DNA from: Bacteroidales bacterium
GTDB lineage: Bacteria; Bacteroidota; Bacteroidia; Bacteroidales; UBA1715
Length of the DNA stretch: 61,751 nucleotides
Direction of reading: 5' to 3'
Assembly: GCA_016714605.1 (NCBI GenBank)
Contig: JADKDL010000025.1
Coordinates: 1-61,751, forward strand
Part shown: one piece after another, positions 1-8,942 of the stretch
How positions within the stretch are numbered: position 1 is the first letter of the stretch
How the letters are laid out: the number at the start of each line of letters is the position of its first letter
The notes under the pieces: model-generated
Databases searched by the model: none
The model's input: the letters and a program-made list of their open reading frames with translations, nothing else
Told to the model about the DNA's origin: nothing
Position numbers and translations under genes: made by a program

Positions 1-251
1 GCAGTATAATGATTAAGAAAAAAACTTTCGCCCGAAATCATTCTTTTCAGACCTCTTATTATACCTCCCGATTGTTTGGTTCGGGTGCTGGTAGTCATTT
101 GAACATTAGGACTCATAGCTATCATTGAACCACCCTCGGCGGTAAACTGCTGATTTGGTTGCAGCTCAATCTCTGCTGCCGAAGCTCCCGGGGCTAGCTG
201 TATAGTTACCTTAAGCTCTTGTTTCATATTTTGATTTTGTACTGTTTCCAT
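1..251 (-). CDS. AIM24/TIGR00266 family protein, C-terminus cut by window edge
   Basis: Reading leftward from an ATG at 251 the frame stays open to the window edge, about 83 codons. It begins METVQNQNMKQELKVTIQ and contains EIELQPNQQFTAEGGSMIAM and an RGLKRMISGESFFLNHY stretch. The E-G-G-S-M followed by a G-E-S-F-F-N pattern is the hallmark of the N-terminal half of the AIM24 (TIGR00266) beta-helix family, whose cellular role in bacteria is unclear. It lies 6 bases downstream of another AIM24-type gene on the same strand, so the two probably share a transcript. An internal ATG nine codons in could also be the start. The C-terminal half is not in the window. Confidence 0.75.
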   Translation of the reverse strand, partial: METVQNQNMKQELKVTIQLAPGASAAEIELQPNQQFTAEGGSMIAMSPNVQMTTSTRTKQSGGIIRGLKRMISGESFFLNHYT

Positions 252-257
252 AATTTC

Positions 258-920
258 TTATCGTAAATGTCTATTAACCCATGATGCTAAACCTGATAGG
301 CTTCTGGTTTGTAAATATATTTTACCTGAGCCCTCAACTCTGGTCACAATGCCTTCGCCACCGAATATAGAACCAAAGAAACCACCTGCAAGTTGCGTTT
401 TTAACTTCATGTGTGGTTCAAATGCTACCAAATGACCGCCATCAACAATATATTCTCCTTTTATCTCTTTTTCAATAATGCCACCATATGCTCCAAATAC
501 AACAGGACCATTGCCACTCACCATAAGCTTAAACAAGCCTTCACCTGCAAGTAGTGAGCCTATACCGGCCCATTTCACCCCAAGCGACACTCCGCTACCC
601 GATGCAATATAAGAACCTCTCTGTATGCAATATTTCTCTCCTTTGAGTTCGCGCACCTCAATATCTCCGGGAGTTGGCTGTGTAAGATAGACGTGCAACT
701 GACTGTTCGTGTTATTGGTAAAGGTGTTTATAAATAAACTTTCGCCTCCAAACATTTTTTTAATAATGGCTCTAAAAAAGCCGCCGTTGAACTTTGCAGA
801 CATGTCTAATTCTGCCGACATACTCGACATAGCATCAGATTCTGCTACAAAGCATTCTCCGGGCTCTAATACAACCCGAGCATGAGCAAATGCCGGTTTT
901 CCGATAATTTCTAACTTCAT
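258..920 (-). CDS. AIM24/TIGR00266 family protein
   Basis: A 220-residue protein without signal peptide or membrane segment. Residues 1-60 carry an ESDAMSSMSAELDMSAKFNGG stretch and FGGESLFINTF near residue 60, the same pattern as the neighbouring partial gene. The rest is a glycine-rich repeat of short beta strands (for example GIGSLLAGEGLFKLMVSG) typical of the AIM24 beta-helix. Length is normal for the family. The only known function is for the yeast mitochondrial member, so no specific activity is assigned. It is the first gene of a two-gene leftward unit. The 85-base gap to the M48 gene is AT-rich and offers no obvious terminator. Confidence 0.85.
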   Translation of the reverse strand: MKLEIIGKPAFAHARVVLEPGECFVAESDAMSSMSAELDMSAKFNGGFFRAIIKKMFGGESLFINTFTNNTNSQLHVYLTQPTPGDIEVRELKGEKYCIQRGSYIASGSGVSLGVKWAGIGSLLAGEGLFKLMVSGNGPVVFGAYGGIIEKEIKGEYIVDGGHLVAFEPHMKLKTQLAGGFFGSIFGGEGIVTRVEGSGKIYLQTRSLSGLASWVNRHLR

Positions 921-1005
921 GTGTTTATTTTTTTTGGTTATTTCAGTTGTTTTTTATATTCAAAGAATTGTTTTCAATTTAATGAATATATGAATTTTCT
1001 TGTAA

Positions 1006-2133
1006 TTATAATTTACTCATTATCAGTGAGTGATTTTTTAAAAGTAGCAAAATTATTTGGTAAATCAATAAATTTGATTGCAAGCGAACTTTCTTTTCTT
1101 TTAGCTTATTTATTCTATCCTGTGTGTCGGGATGCGTTGAAAGAAAAGATAAATCTAAAGTGTTTGATACGGTAGAATCAAGTTTCGTTTTTGTTTGACT
1201 TTCAAGTGTTTCAAAAAAAGTAATCATACCATTCGGATTAATCTCCGACTGTACTAAATAATTCCAACCTGTTTCATCGGCCTCATACTCAAAAGCTCTA
1301 CTGTTTGCCAATGTCGCTAAATTGCCACCTACACTGCCTACTGTGGCTATTATAGCACTAATGTCGCCAAACATGACTGATACCAAGGCATATATACCTA
1401 CATTATTGAGCAAACTACGAATATGATGTCTTCTTGATACATGCGCTATTTCATGACTTAATACTCCCAAAACCTCTTCCCAACTTTTAGCATTTTCTAC
1501 CAATCCGGTTTGTATTATTACTTTACCACCAGGGAGTGCAAAGGCGTTTATTGTAGCATCTTTTACAAAATAAACTTCAATATCAAAACCTTCTTTTTCA
1601 ATTTCATCAAACCACGCCTTGGCAACAGCCATAACCTCCTTATGGAGCGAATCACCTTTCACCAATACATAATTCAACGATAGAGCTGAAAATAGCTTGT
1701 CGCCAATTTTATGTTCCCATTTTGGTGGAATTTTTTTTGCTGCACTTTCAATTATGTTGTCTTTAAATAAAAACAAACTTGAAAATAAGAGTAAAATCGT
1801 AGCAGCAACAATAGCCAAAGTTATGTAAAGACTTCTTGCTCGTCTACTCGATTTTTTTATTTCAGGCAATAATTGCGGATATGAACATAATTCCTGATTT
1901 CTTAGCACCGACCTATCTGCGGTATAAATACTAATTTCGGAATTTCCTTTTTGAGTAAAAAATATAAAACGGTTTCCTGCACCTCCCGCTTTTATTTCTA
2001 AATAGTTAAAAGCTATAGAATACTGTTTTTGAGTAGCTGTAAAAAACACACCATTTGCATTAAAGTATATTTCGCCGGCGCATCTACCGCCCTCTATTTC
2101 CGGATGAATAAGTATTGCTGAATAGTTTTCCAT
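1006..2133 (-). CDS. M48 family membrane metalloprotease
   Basis: Zinc protease of the M48 (Ste24/HtpX/LoiP-like) family. Counting from the ATG at 2133, there is a cytoplasmic N-terminal domain, one transmembrane segment near residues 101-123, the zinc motif HEIAH near 227-231, and the downstream glutamate ligand in the EYEAD context near 282. I prefer the start at 2133 (MENYSAIL) over one 11 codons upstream because the upstream stretch is not protein-like. The last ~35 codons appear to be in the wrong frame. Restoring one A near position 1094 gives a natural hydrophilic tail (SSLAIKFIDLPNN...) that stops at 1013. The family degrades misfolded membrane or envelope proteins, but the substrate here is unknown. 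Confidence 0.85.
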   Translation of the reverse strand: MENYSAILIHPEIEGGRCAGEIYFNANGVFFTATQKQYSIAFNYLEIKAGGAGNRFIFFTQKGNSEISIYTADRSVLRNQELCSYPQLLPEIKKSSRRARSLYITLAIVAATILLLFSSLFLFKDNIIESAAKKIPPKWEHKIGDKLFSALSLNYVLVKGDSLHKEVMAVAKAWFDEIEKEGFDIEVYFVKDATINAFALPGGKVIIQTGLVENAKSWEEVLGVLSHEIAHVSRRHHIRSLLNNVGIYALVSVMFGDISAIIATVGSVGGNLATLANSRAFEYEADETGWNYLVQSEINPNGMITFFETLESQTKTKLDSTVSNTLDLSFLSTHPDTQDRINKLKEKKVRLQSNLLIYQIILLLLKNHSLIMSKL

Positions 2134-2287
2134 AGTATTTTTACAAATAAATAATTTGGTCTGCAATTTTATCTATTTTTTCGGATATCAGTTGAATATT
2201 AATAAAAAATATTTTCATTAATATTCAATTTTTGTTTTACTTACTATTAATATGCTTATTTTGCGTTTAATTTTAGATTTTTGCTAG

Positions 2288-3229
2288 ATGCACAAATGGA
2301 AAAAACACATAATTTCTACTACAGAAAACGGTTTTGCTGAGGCTATTGCTCCACTCATATTGTCGGTGAGTAGAGCTACAGACATTCCGGCTTTTGGTGG
2401 CGAATGGTTTTTGAAATCTTTAGATAATGGCTACTTTCGTTGGCAAAATCCATTTAATGGCTCAGTACAATATGTTTCTATTACAGCATTAAGGGCAATG
2501 GTGTTTTGGACTAAAAATCCACAACCATTAATCCCAATTTTACCACAGATAAACAAGTACTGCAATCAGTATTACTTTCTGTTCACCCTCAACAATTATG
2601 ATATAGAAGGATATGAACCTTTTGTACCCAAGATTGAAGCAAGAATTAAAACATTCAAACAGCTTTCCCAGCTTTTGGGCAAAGAGAAGATTCAATGGCG
2701 TTTTGACCCTCTTCTACTATCAGACCAGCTTTCTCTGAATGAATTAAAACAAAGAATTTATGACTTAGGCACAGAGCTTTGCAATTACACTAATAAACTC
2801 ATATTCAGCTTTGTGGAAATTGAAAAATACAGAAAAGTAAAATCAAATATATTAAGATTCCAATCAACAACAAGAGAATTTACCAACGAAGAAAAGACTG
2901 AAATGCTCGATTTTCTGGAAGTATGCCTTGCTCAATGGAAAAGTACAAACCCCGAATTTGAAATTTGTAGCTGTGCACAAGAAATTGACTTATCGAATAG
3001 AGCTCTAAAACACAGCGCTTGCATTGATTACCAACTACTACAAAAACTTTTTCCTGACGATTTACTGCTGCAAAATTTCATTTACTCCTGCAAAATAAAG
3101 AAAGACAAAGGACAAAGACCTTTCTGTAACTGTTTTTATGCTAAAGACATAGGTGTTTATAATACCTGTAATCATAATTGTATATACTGCTATGCAAATA
3201 GCGGCACGGCTAGGAAAAATATGGGGTAA
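2288..3229 (+). CDS. DUF1848 family protein with C-terminal cysteine cluster
   Basis: A 313-residue soluble protein recognisable as DUF1848 (PF08902). The N-terminus has ILSVSRATDIPAFGGEWF and VFWTKNPQPL, both conserved in the family. Near residue 290 a cysteine-rich segment, CNCFYAKDIGVYNTC followed by CIYCYAN, resembles an Fe-S or radical-SAM-like ligand set. Biochemical function is not established to my knowledge. The stop follows 9 residues after CYAN, which is shorter than the tail I would expect, so a small C-terminal truncation or an indel near 3215 is possible. It is a single gene between an M48 protease on the other strand and an unrelated membrane protein. Confidence 0.8.
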   Translation: MHKWKKHIISTTENGFAEAIAPLILSVSRATDIPAFGGEWFLKSLDNGYFRWQNPFNGSVQYVSITALRAMVFWTKNPQPLIPILPQINKYCNQYYFLFTLNNYDIEGYEPFVPKIEARIKTFKQLSQLLGKEKIQWRFDPLLLSDQLSLNELKQRIYDLGTELCNYTNKLIFSFVEIEKYRKVKSNILRFQSTTREFTNEEKTEMLDFLEVCLAQWKSTNPEFEICSCAQEIDLSNRALKHSACIDYQLLQKLFPDDLLLQNFIYSCKIKKDKGQRPFCNCFYAKDIGVYNTCNHNCIYCYANSGTARKNMG

Positions 3230-3326
3230 CAGACTGTAAAATTTCACTTCAAATACTGCTTCTATTTACATTTTTTGTTTACATTTGAAACTATAGAACT
3301 ACAATCAAACCTAAAATCATTAAGCT

Positions 3327-4398
3327 ATGGAAATCAGCAGTAAAAAATTAGAAAGAACATCGCGCATTGTTTACTTTGTAATTTCACTATTACTATGTTT
3401 GTTTTTAATACTGCTTACCAATAAGCTTATTGAAGATATAGATACTTTAAAAGTGCAACCCGAGTGGTCATCGTTTGAAGACAATACTGTATCACAAAAA
3501 ATAAATAAAGATATTGCTACACAAAATAATAAGTTAGCACTGCTTACTAATAAAAGATTACAAATAGAAAAAACCATATCTATTGCACAACAAAATAGAG
3601 AAAGCGAAAAGGAATCTTTTGATAACTGGCTGAAAACCAGAAAAATTGTAGGCTCTCCAGAAAATGATATTGAAGTACTAGAAAGAGCTCGAAAAATAGA
3701 TGATTTGTTGAATATTGAACAACAATGGCAAAAAGAATTAGCCGCTATAGATGATTCTATTGCTATTCAAAACAATACAATAACTGTTTCTTATCAAAAG
3801 ATTGATGCTGAACGATCTAAAACAGATGAATTGTACTATAGTGCTATGAAAAAATATGACACATCGGTATTTTTCTTGCGACTATTATTTGTGAGTCCGA
3901 TATTATTTTTAGGAATATGGTTTGCCGTAAAATTCAGAAAAAATAAATACTGGCCACTATTCAGAGGGTTTTCATTTTATTCACTGTATGCGTTCTTTTT
4001 CGGTTTGGTACCATACCCTTCCTAGTTATGGCGGATATATTCGCTATACGGTAGGCGTTTTGCTTTCACTTTTTGCCGGATATTATGCAATAAACGTCAT
4101 AAAAAAATACCTTGCAGCCAAGAAGCAAGAGCTTGAAACCTCAACAGCCGAAAGATCAAAAAAAGTAGAAACCGACACTGCCGAGAAAGCATTGATGAAT
4201 CATGTTTGTCCGTCGTGTGGTAAAGATTTTATACTTAAGAACTGGGAAACAAATAGCGACAGTAAATCTATAGTAATAACCGATTTCTGTAGATATTGCG
4301 GATTGGAACTATTTGCTAAATGCGGAAAATGCGGAAAGCAAAATTTCGTTCACCTTCCGTTTTGTACAAGCTGTGGAGTGAAACTAAAAGAAAGCTAA
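3327..4398 (+). CDS. Zinc-ribbon membrane protein with coiled coil (frame broken)
   Basis: Two overlapping frames, 3327-4025 and 3988-4398, form one protein of about 356 residues. The first has a transmembrane segment near residues 12-34, a long charged coiled-coil region (about 55-170), and another membrane segment near 184-202. Its frame ends in GLVPYPS just where the other frame reads LPSYGGYIRYT. Removing one C from the CCC at about 4016-4018 joins them as GLVPYLPSYGG. The second part adds a membrane segment and two zinc-ribbon pairs near the end (CPSCGKDF, CRYCGLE, CGKCGK, CTSCG). This suggests a membrane-anchored protein with a cytoplasmic zinc ribbon; the function is unknown. The break is most likely a sequence error. 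Confidence 0.75.
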
Positions 4399-4781
4399 GC
4401 ATCATGAAAAATGGTGGGAGGGTGAAGTTTTGTGATTTTAAAACTAAACTTTATTTTTTTTCTAAAAAATCATCTTAGAATTAGTTTGTTGCATTTGGAA
4501 CTTGAATCTACTTTTAAAATATACCTAAGAGTTTACTTTCCTCATTTATAGCAATTCATTATGCAATAATATAACCAGCAAAGCCAAAAAACAATATATG
4601 CAAAATTGCATTTACCTGTTTGTTGTAATCTCCATGTCGCCTATTGAAGTGATGGAAATACCAAGCTTGGTGTTGTTGAAATGTTGAGTGTATACATAAA
4701 CGGTGAATATATTCACTTAATTTTATAACTTTTAGTGAATATGTTCTCCATAAGTTATATCTTTGGATAAAAAAAAGAAAA
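4399..4781. other. 383-bp intergenic region, no intact gene
   Basis: AT-rich gap between the zinc-ribbon gene and the AAA ATPase. Two things stand out. On the minus strand, a stretch from about 4700 down to a stop at 4559 reads like the end of a real protein (HQAWYFHHFNRRHGDYNKQ and then a hydrophobic tail). It has no credible N-terminus, so it may be a gene remnant. On the plus strand, a palindrome lies about 65 bases before the ATPase start and is listed separately. No tRNA or terminator with a clear T-tract was seen. Confidence 0.4.
4703..4716. promoter_or_regulatory. Perfect 14-bp palindrome upstream of ATPase gene
   Basis: GTGAATATATTCAC is a perfect inverted repeat, and a half-site GTGAATAT recurs at 4735-4742, 19 bases further on and 40 bases before the ATPase ATG. 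A palindrome plus a repeated half-site in front of a gene is the usual look of a dimeric repressor operator. AT-rich DNA makes short palindromes fairly common, so this is only suggestive. Confidence 0.35.
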
Positions 4782-5911
4782 ATGTATTCAAGAATTTTAA
4801 AAGAAAAAATTGAAAAAAGACTAGGTTCGGGTAAAGCTATAGTTGTAATTGGACCAAGGCAAGTTGGAAAAACAACTCTTATTGAATCTATACTTAAAAC
4901 CAAAGAGTATTTATTACTTGATGGGGATGACCCAAAAACAAGAACGTTATTAACAGAACCTAATACTGAACAAATTAGGACAATTTTAGGGAAATACAAA
5001 TTTGTATTTATAGATGAAGCTCAACGAATAGAAGGAATAGGGCTTACTATGAAAATTATTACAGATAGATTCAAAGATGTTCAATTATTAACAAGCGGTT
5101 CTTCATCATATGACTTAACCAATAAGATAAATGAGCCATTGACGGGCAGAAAGTGGGAATATCAATTATTCCCTATTTCATGGGAAGAATTAGAAAATCA
5201 TCATGGATATTTGAATTCTGAGCAACAGTTAGAAAACAGACTACTTTATGGTTTCTACCCCGATGTATTAAATAATGTTGGTGATGAAATTAGCATTCTG
5301 CGAAATTTGGTAAATAGCTATTTATACAAGGACATCTTATCATATTCAGAAATTAGAAAGCCTGAGGTGCTAGAAAAGTTGGTTCAAGCTTTAGCCCTTC
5401 AAGTAGGTAGCGAAGTGAATTACACTGAATTAGCTCAGATTGTTAATGTTGATAAAAATACTATTAGCAAATACATTGATATACTTCAACAAGCTTATAT
5501 TATTTTCAAATTGAGTAGTTTTAGCAGAAATGTTCGAAATGAAATAAAAACAAACAAGAAAATTTATTTCTCTACGATAATGGTGTTCGAAATATGGTTA
5601 TTGGAAATTTTAATCCCCTTGATTTAAGAACAGACAAAGGTGCATTATGGGAAAATTTTTTAATTTCTGAAAGAAAAAACAAATTGAGTACAAGCAAAGT
5701 TTAGCTCGAACATATTTTTGGAGAACCAAACAGCAGCAAGAAGTTGATTTTGTAGAAGAAAACAGTGGAAAGATAATGGTTATGAATTTAAATGGAATAA
5801 AAAAAGACCACAAAATTACCTAAAACATTTGTAGAATCTTATAACGCAGAAAGCTACATAATTGATAGAGATAACTTTAGAGAATTTATAATAATTGCCA
5901 ATGCCAAATAA
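4782..5911 (+). CDS. AAA_14 / DUF4143 family ATPase (frame broken)
   Basis: The N-terminal AAA_14 domain has a Walker A motif IGPRQVGKTT near residue 25, a Walker B-type VFIDEAQRI near 78, and the sensor-like LLTSGSSSYDL near 105. The C-terminal half is DUF4143-like. The first frame stops at 5627, but the family sequence clearly continues in other frames: YDNGVRNMVIGNFNPLDLR, then WENFLISERKNKL, ARTYFWRTKQQQEVDF and finally FVESYNAESYIIDR, stopping at 5911. At least three or four small indels are needed over 5565-5830. Full length is about 375 residues, normal for this family. These ATPases are widespread and functionally uncharacterised, often scattered singly as here. Sequence error and true decay cannot be separated for this non-essential gene. 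Confidence 0.75.
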
Positions 5912-6052
5912 AGAAGCTTTCTCTGCTGTCTAGAAACACCTAAGAAAGAGCCACACTAAATACAGACCTTATCTTTTATTCGGCAGTTCACTATGCTATG
6001 GAAACTAAAATTAGGCAGAACACCCCAAAAGCTAATATTTACAAATTTGGGC

Positions 6053-6130
6053 TTACTTTTTCTTTTTCATTACCCAATAGTCCATAGAACCTTCTTCCCC
6101 TTCGTTGTAATCTCTAATGAGGGGAAAGAC
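6053..6130 (-). pseudogene. Possible C-terminal remnant of a protein-coding gene
   Basis: Read leftward, this stretch gives VFPLIRDYNEGEEGSMDYW followed by VMKKKK and a stop at 6053-6055. The composition is protein-like and differs from the surrounding AT-rich spacer. It follows directly after the end of the DUF4015 lipoprotein on the same strand, with no start codon and no upstream extension. It could be the tail of a gene lost by deletion. I cannot name the family. Confidence 0.25.
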
Positions 6131-6150
6131 AATTGTTACTAAAAAAACAA

Positions 6151-7583
6151 TTATTCTTTATTCTGAATTGTATCTGTTACGGTAGTTTTTTGGGCAACAG
6201 AATCGGCAGTAGAAGAATCTTTTTAGGTGTGACTACAACCGTTTTCTTAGATGCATTTACCGAGTCGGCAGCTATTACTTTTGGGGTAACTTTGTAAAGC
6301 TCCGGATGCAAATACGCATCGGCAGAATATCTATTAGCTGCATTCCAAAATATCCACTCTTCATAACCTGCATCATATACAGCCTGTATTTGTTGCCTAA
6401 CTTCCATAGCCCCATACGATTTGTAATTTCCAGGACCTATCCATTTAGCGGTAAAATCTTGCAAATAGGGTCTCATTTGCGCCTTGTACTGCGGAACAAG
6501 AGCTATTCTTGATTTTGCTTTCATCAAAGTGTTGTAAATTACTTTATATGGCTCTAAATCGGGTTTAGAAAAGGTTGTACCATTTATAACTTGTCCTAAA
6601 GCATAATGAGACGGATAAACCATTGGCGATAAATATTCTATATCCTTACCCACATGTTCAAGATGCTGCCCAATACCTTCGGTATCACCAGAACTCACAC
6701 AGATAATTCCAAATACATCGGCAGAGATTTTTACGTTTGGCATTGCTTCTTTGGCATATTTAAGGAAATTTGCTATAGCTTCATATTTTTTCTCTGTGTA
6801 CTGCGAGAAATCCATGTCTTTATAGTCGCCGTCATTAGCAAATCTTACATAATCAAACTGTATCTCATCAAAACCTTTGTTTACCGCTTCTTTAGCAATG
6901 TCAACTATAAACTTCCAAACATCTCTGTTGTAAGGGTTAAGCCATGCTCTACCCGCCGGATCGCGCCATACGCCACCTTTTTTGCTTTTTACTGCCAGTT
7001 CGGGTCTCGCTTCGGCAAGAACAGGGTCTTTAAAGCAACTTAATCTTCCTATAATGTAAATATCATTACTATGAAACGCTTCTAGAACTTTTTCAACATT
7101 GTAGGCATTTACCCAGCCTTTTATATTGTTTACCGCTGTGAGATTAGATTTATAAGCAACAAAGCCATCGTCATCTTTAATATTAACTACGTAACTGTTT
7201 ATTTCGGTTTTATTGGCCAAGTCGATAAAATAATTTAGTCGAGCCGATAGTCCAACCGTCCAACCGGTAAGATACAGAGCCTTTACCTTAATATCTTTTC
7301 TCTGATAAGGTCTGGTAATATGAACAGAATCGCTTAGACTGAAATTGTGAACTATTTTAGATGAATCAACAGCAGTGGAGTATTTTATTGGTTTACCCAA
7401 TGAATCTGTTTTAGCAATTAAAGAATCTGCTCCTAAGCTGTCTGTACTCTGAGATAAAGCCGACAATGAATCTGCATGTACAGCACCATCGTCTTCATTT
7501 TTACCCGATTCTTTACATGCATAACCAAACAACAATATTGCTATAAACAGAGCAACACGAACACAAACTCTATATTTACCCAT
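6151..7583 (-). CDS. Lipoprotein with DUF4015 (GH-like TIM barrel) domain
   Basis: Starts best at the ATG at 7583 (MGKYRVCVRV), giving a short lipoprotein signal with lipobox LFGYAC. A Ser/Asp-rich linker follows, then a DUF4015 putative glycosyl-hydrolase domain with KALYLTGWTVGLSARLNYF, WRDPAGRAWLNPYNRDVW, GFDEIQFDYVRF and ISADVFGI in the family's order. DEIQFDYVRF is the strand where GH13-like families carry a catalytic acid. The open frame ends at 6177 with an unnatural tail (ILLLPILLPKKLP). Adding one A to the A-run near 6220 gives KKDSSTADSVAQKTTV and a stop at 6151, which I take as the real end. The likely place of action is the periplasmic face of the outer membrane; the substrate is unknown. 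Confidence 0.8.
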
Positions 7584-7722
7584 TCTAATTTTTTGAGCTA
7601 TGCTCAACCCGAGCATATTGCTGCGAATGTATAAAATATTCAGATATTTTTAATTGAATAGGATGAAATTATTTTCAGTCAATTTTTGGTCAAGAATTGA
7701 GGTTTTATGCAATTTAATAACC

Positions 7723-8829
7723 TCAATCGGCTGTCCAATGATCTGCCCATTTTATGTATATCTGCGACAAAAGTCCGTTTTCAAAAAACAAAACTATTCC
7801 TTGGCTATTAATAAAACCTCCAGGATCAAATCCACCTATAGGATAAACTAAAAGGGTGTCTGTTTTAATAACCGGATTGCCTAAAATTGCTATTACTTCT
7901 TGAGGTGTATTGCCCGATTTTAAGCCATTTATCAGGGGAGCAAATCCTTTTAAATAAGCCAGAGTTGGGTCTGAATATGGACCACTTCTATAAACAAAAC
8001 CATCACTATAATAATCTCGGTAAGCAGGTCTTCCCATATCTACATCGTCATACCAAAAATGGCCACCTACAAATTCTGAATATTTTTTTTGGGGTATATC
8101 TTTAGGAAAAAAGCCTTTATTTTCTGAAATAAAAATAAATGGTAAAGGTGTTTTTGATTGGTCGAAAAAAAACATATCATAACTGTAACTATTAAACATT
8201 TTTTCAATAGTTTCATGTTTTTCTGTTAAACTTTTGTAGATAATTCTTTCGGTAGAATCAGTAAAACTATTGAAGGTTTCTTGCATATCTAACAGTTCTT
8301 TTTTCATGATTGCAAATTCTGATGGAAGTTTAGTTTGTTTGGATGTTTTTTTTAAATATTTGTAGCGTCTTGTTTCATTACCATCAGAGATAGCAAATGC
8401 CGGATAACCATTTCTATATTCATATTCTACTTGATAGATTTCGCCTTTTACAAGCTTCTCAACTGCTACTTTCGAATCTTCCATGATAACTTCTTCGTTT
8501 TTAGCATCTAAATTGCTGAAATAAATATTGGTATAGTTTGTACCTGCATCTGTTCTTTCATACTTAAACAAACCATAAAGTGCCTCTCGCGTGTAAGGAA
8601 TTGAATCATAAAAACCCTCAACATGATCTATATGCGACACGTAGAGACTAACTGGGTTTGATGTTGAATTTGCTTCCTCAACAGGATCGGCTTGACTACT
8701 GTCGGTTGAAATTGTATCTGTTTGTGAACTTGAATCGATTTGTGAACTTATCTCTTTTTGAGGACTTTGTTTACATGCAATAACCACGAGAGCCAAGAGC
8801 ATGTATTTGAGATTTTGTAGTTTGAACAT
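7723..8829 (-). CDS. Lipoprotein of unknown function, BamE-like C-terminal motif
   Basis: A 368-residue protein with a type II signal (MLLALVVIAC, lipobox cysteine near residue 19) and then a Ser/Thr/Asp linker common in Bacteroidota lipoproteins. I recognise no named domain across residues 60-290. Near residue 310 the segment LKSGNTPQEVIAILGNPV fits the G-x-T-x-x-E-V-x-x-x-L-G-x-P signature of the BamE/SmpA fold, followed by a strand-rich end. That is a motif-level resemblance only. It is a single leftward gene 107 bases from the DUF4015 lipoprotein start and on the same strand, possibly co-transcribed. The role is unknown. Confidence 0.7.
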   Translation of the reverse strand: MFKLQNLKYMLLALVVIACKQSPQKEISSQIDSSSQTDTISTDSSQADPVEEANSTSNPVSLYVSHIDHVEGFYDSIPYTREALYGLFKYERTDAGTNYTNIYFSNLDAKNEEVIMEDSKVAVEKLVKGEIYQVEYEYRNGYPAFAISDGNETRRYKYLKKTSKQTKLPSEFAIMKKELLDMQETFNSFTDSTERIIYKSLTEKHETIEKMFNSYSYDMFFFDQSKTPLPFIFISENKGFFPKDIPQKKYSEFVGGHFWYDDVDMGRPAYRDYYSDGFVYRSGPYSDPTLAYLKGFAPLINGLKSGNTPQEVIAILGNPVIKTDTLLVYPIGGFDPGGFINSQGIVLFFENGLLSQIYIKWADHWTAD

Positions 8830-8942
8830 TGGGTTAATTGTATTATTTTATTTTAAAATATTAATATTTGAAACGAATGAATAATGATACAAAGAAAACA
8901 AAAATAGAAATTAGTAGCAGAACTAAAGAAACAAAACCCTTT

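Noticed and set aside
921..1175. Rightward 84-codon open frame
   Set aside because: It lies antisense to the end of the M48 gene and in AT-rich spacer; composition is not protein-like.
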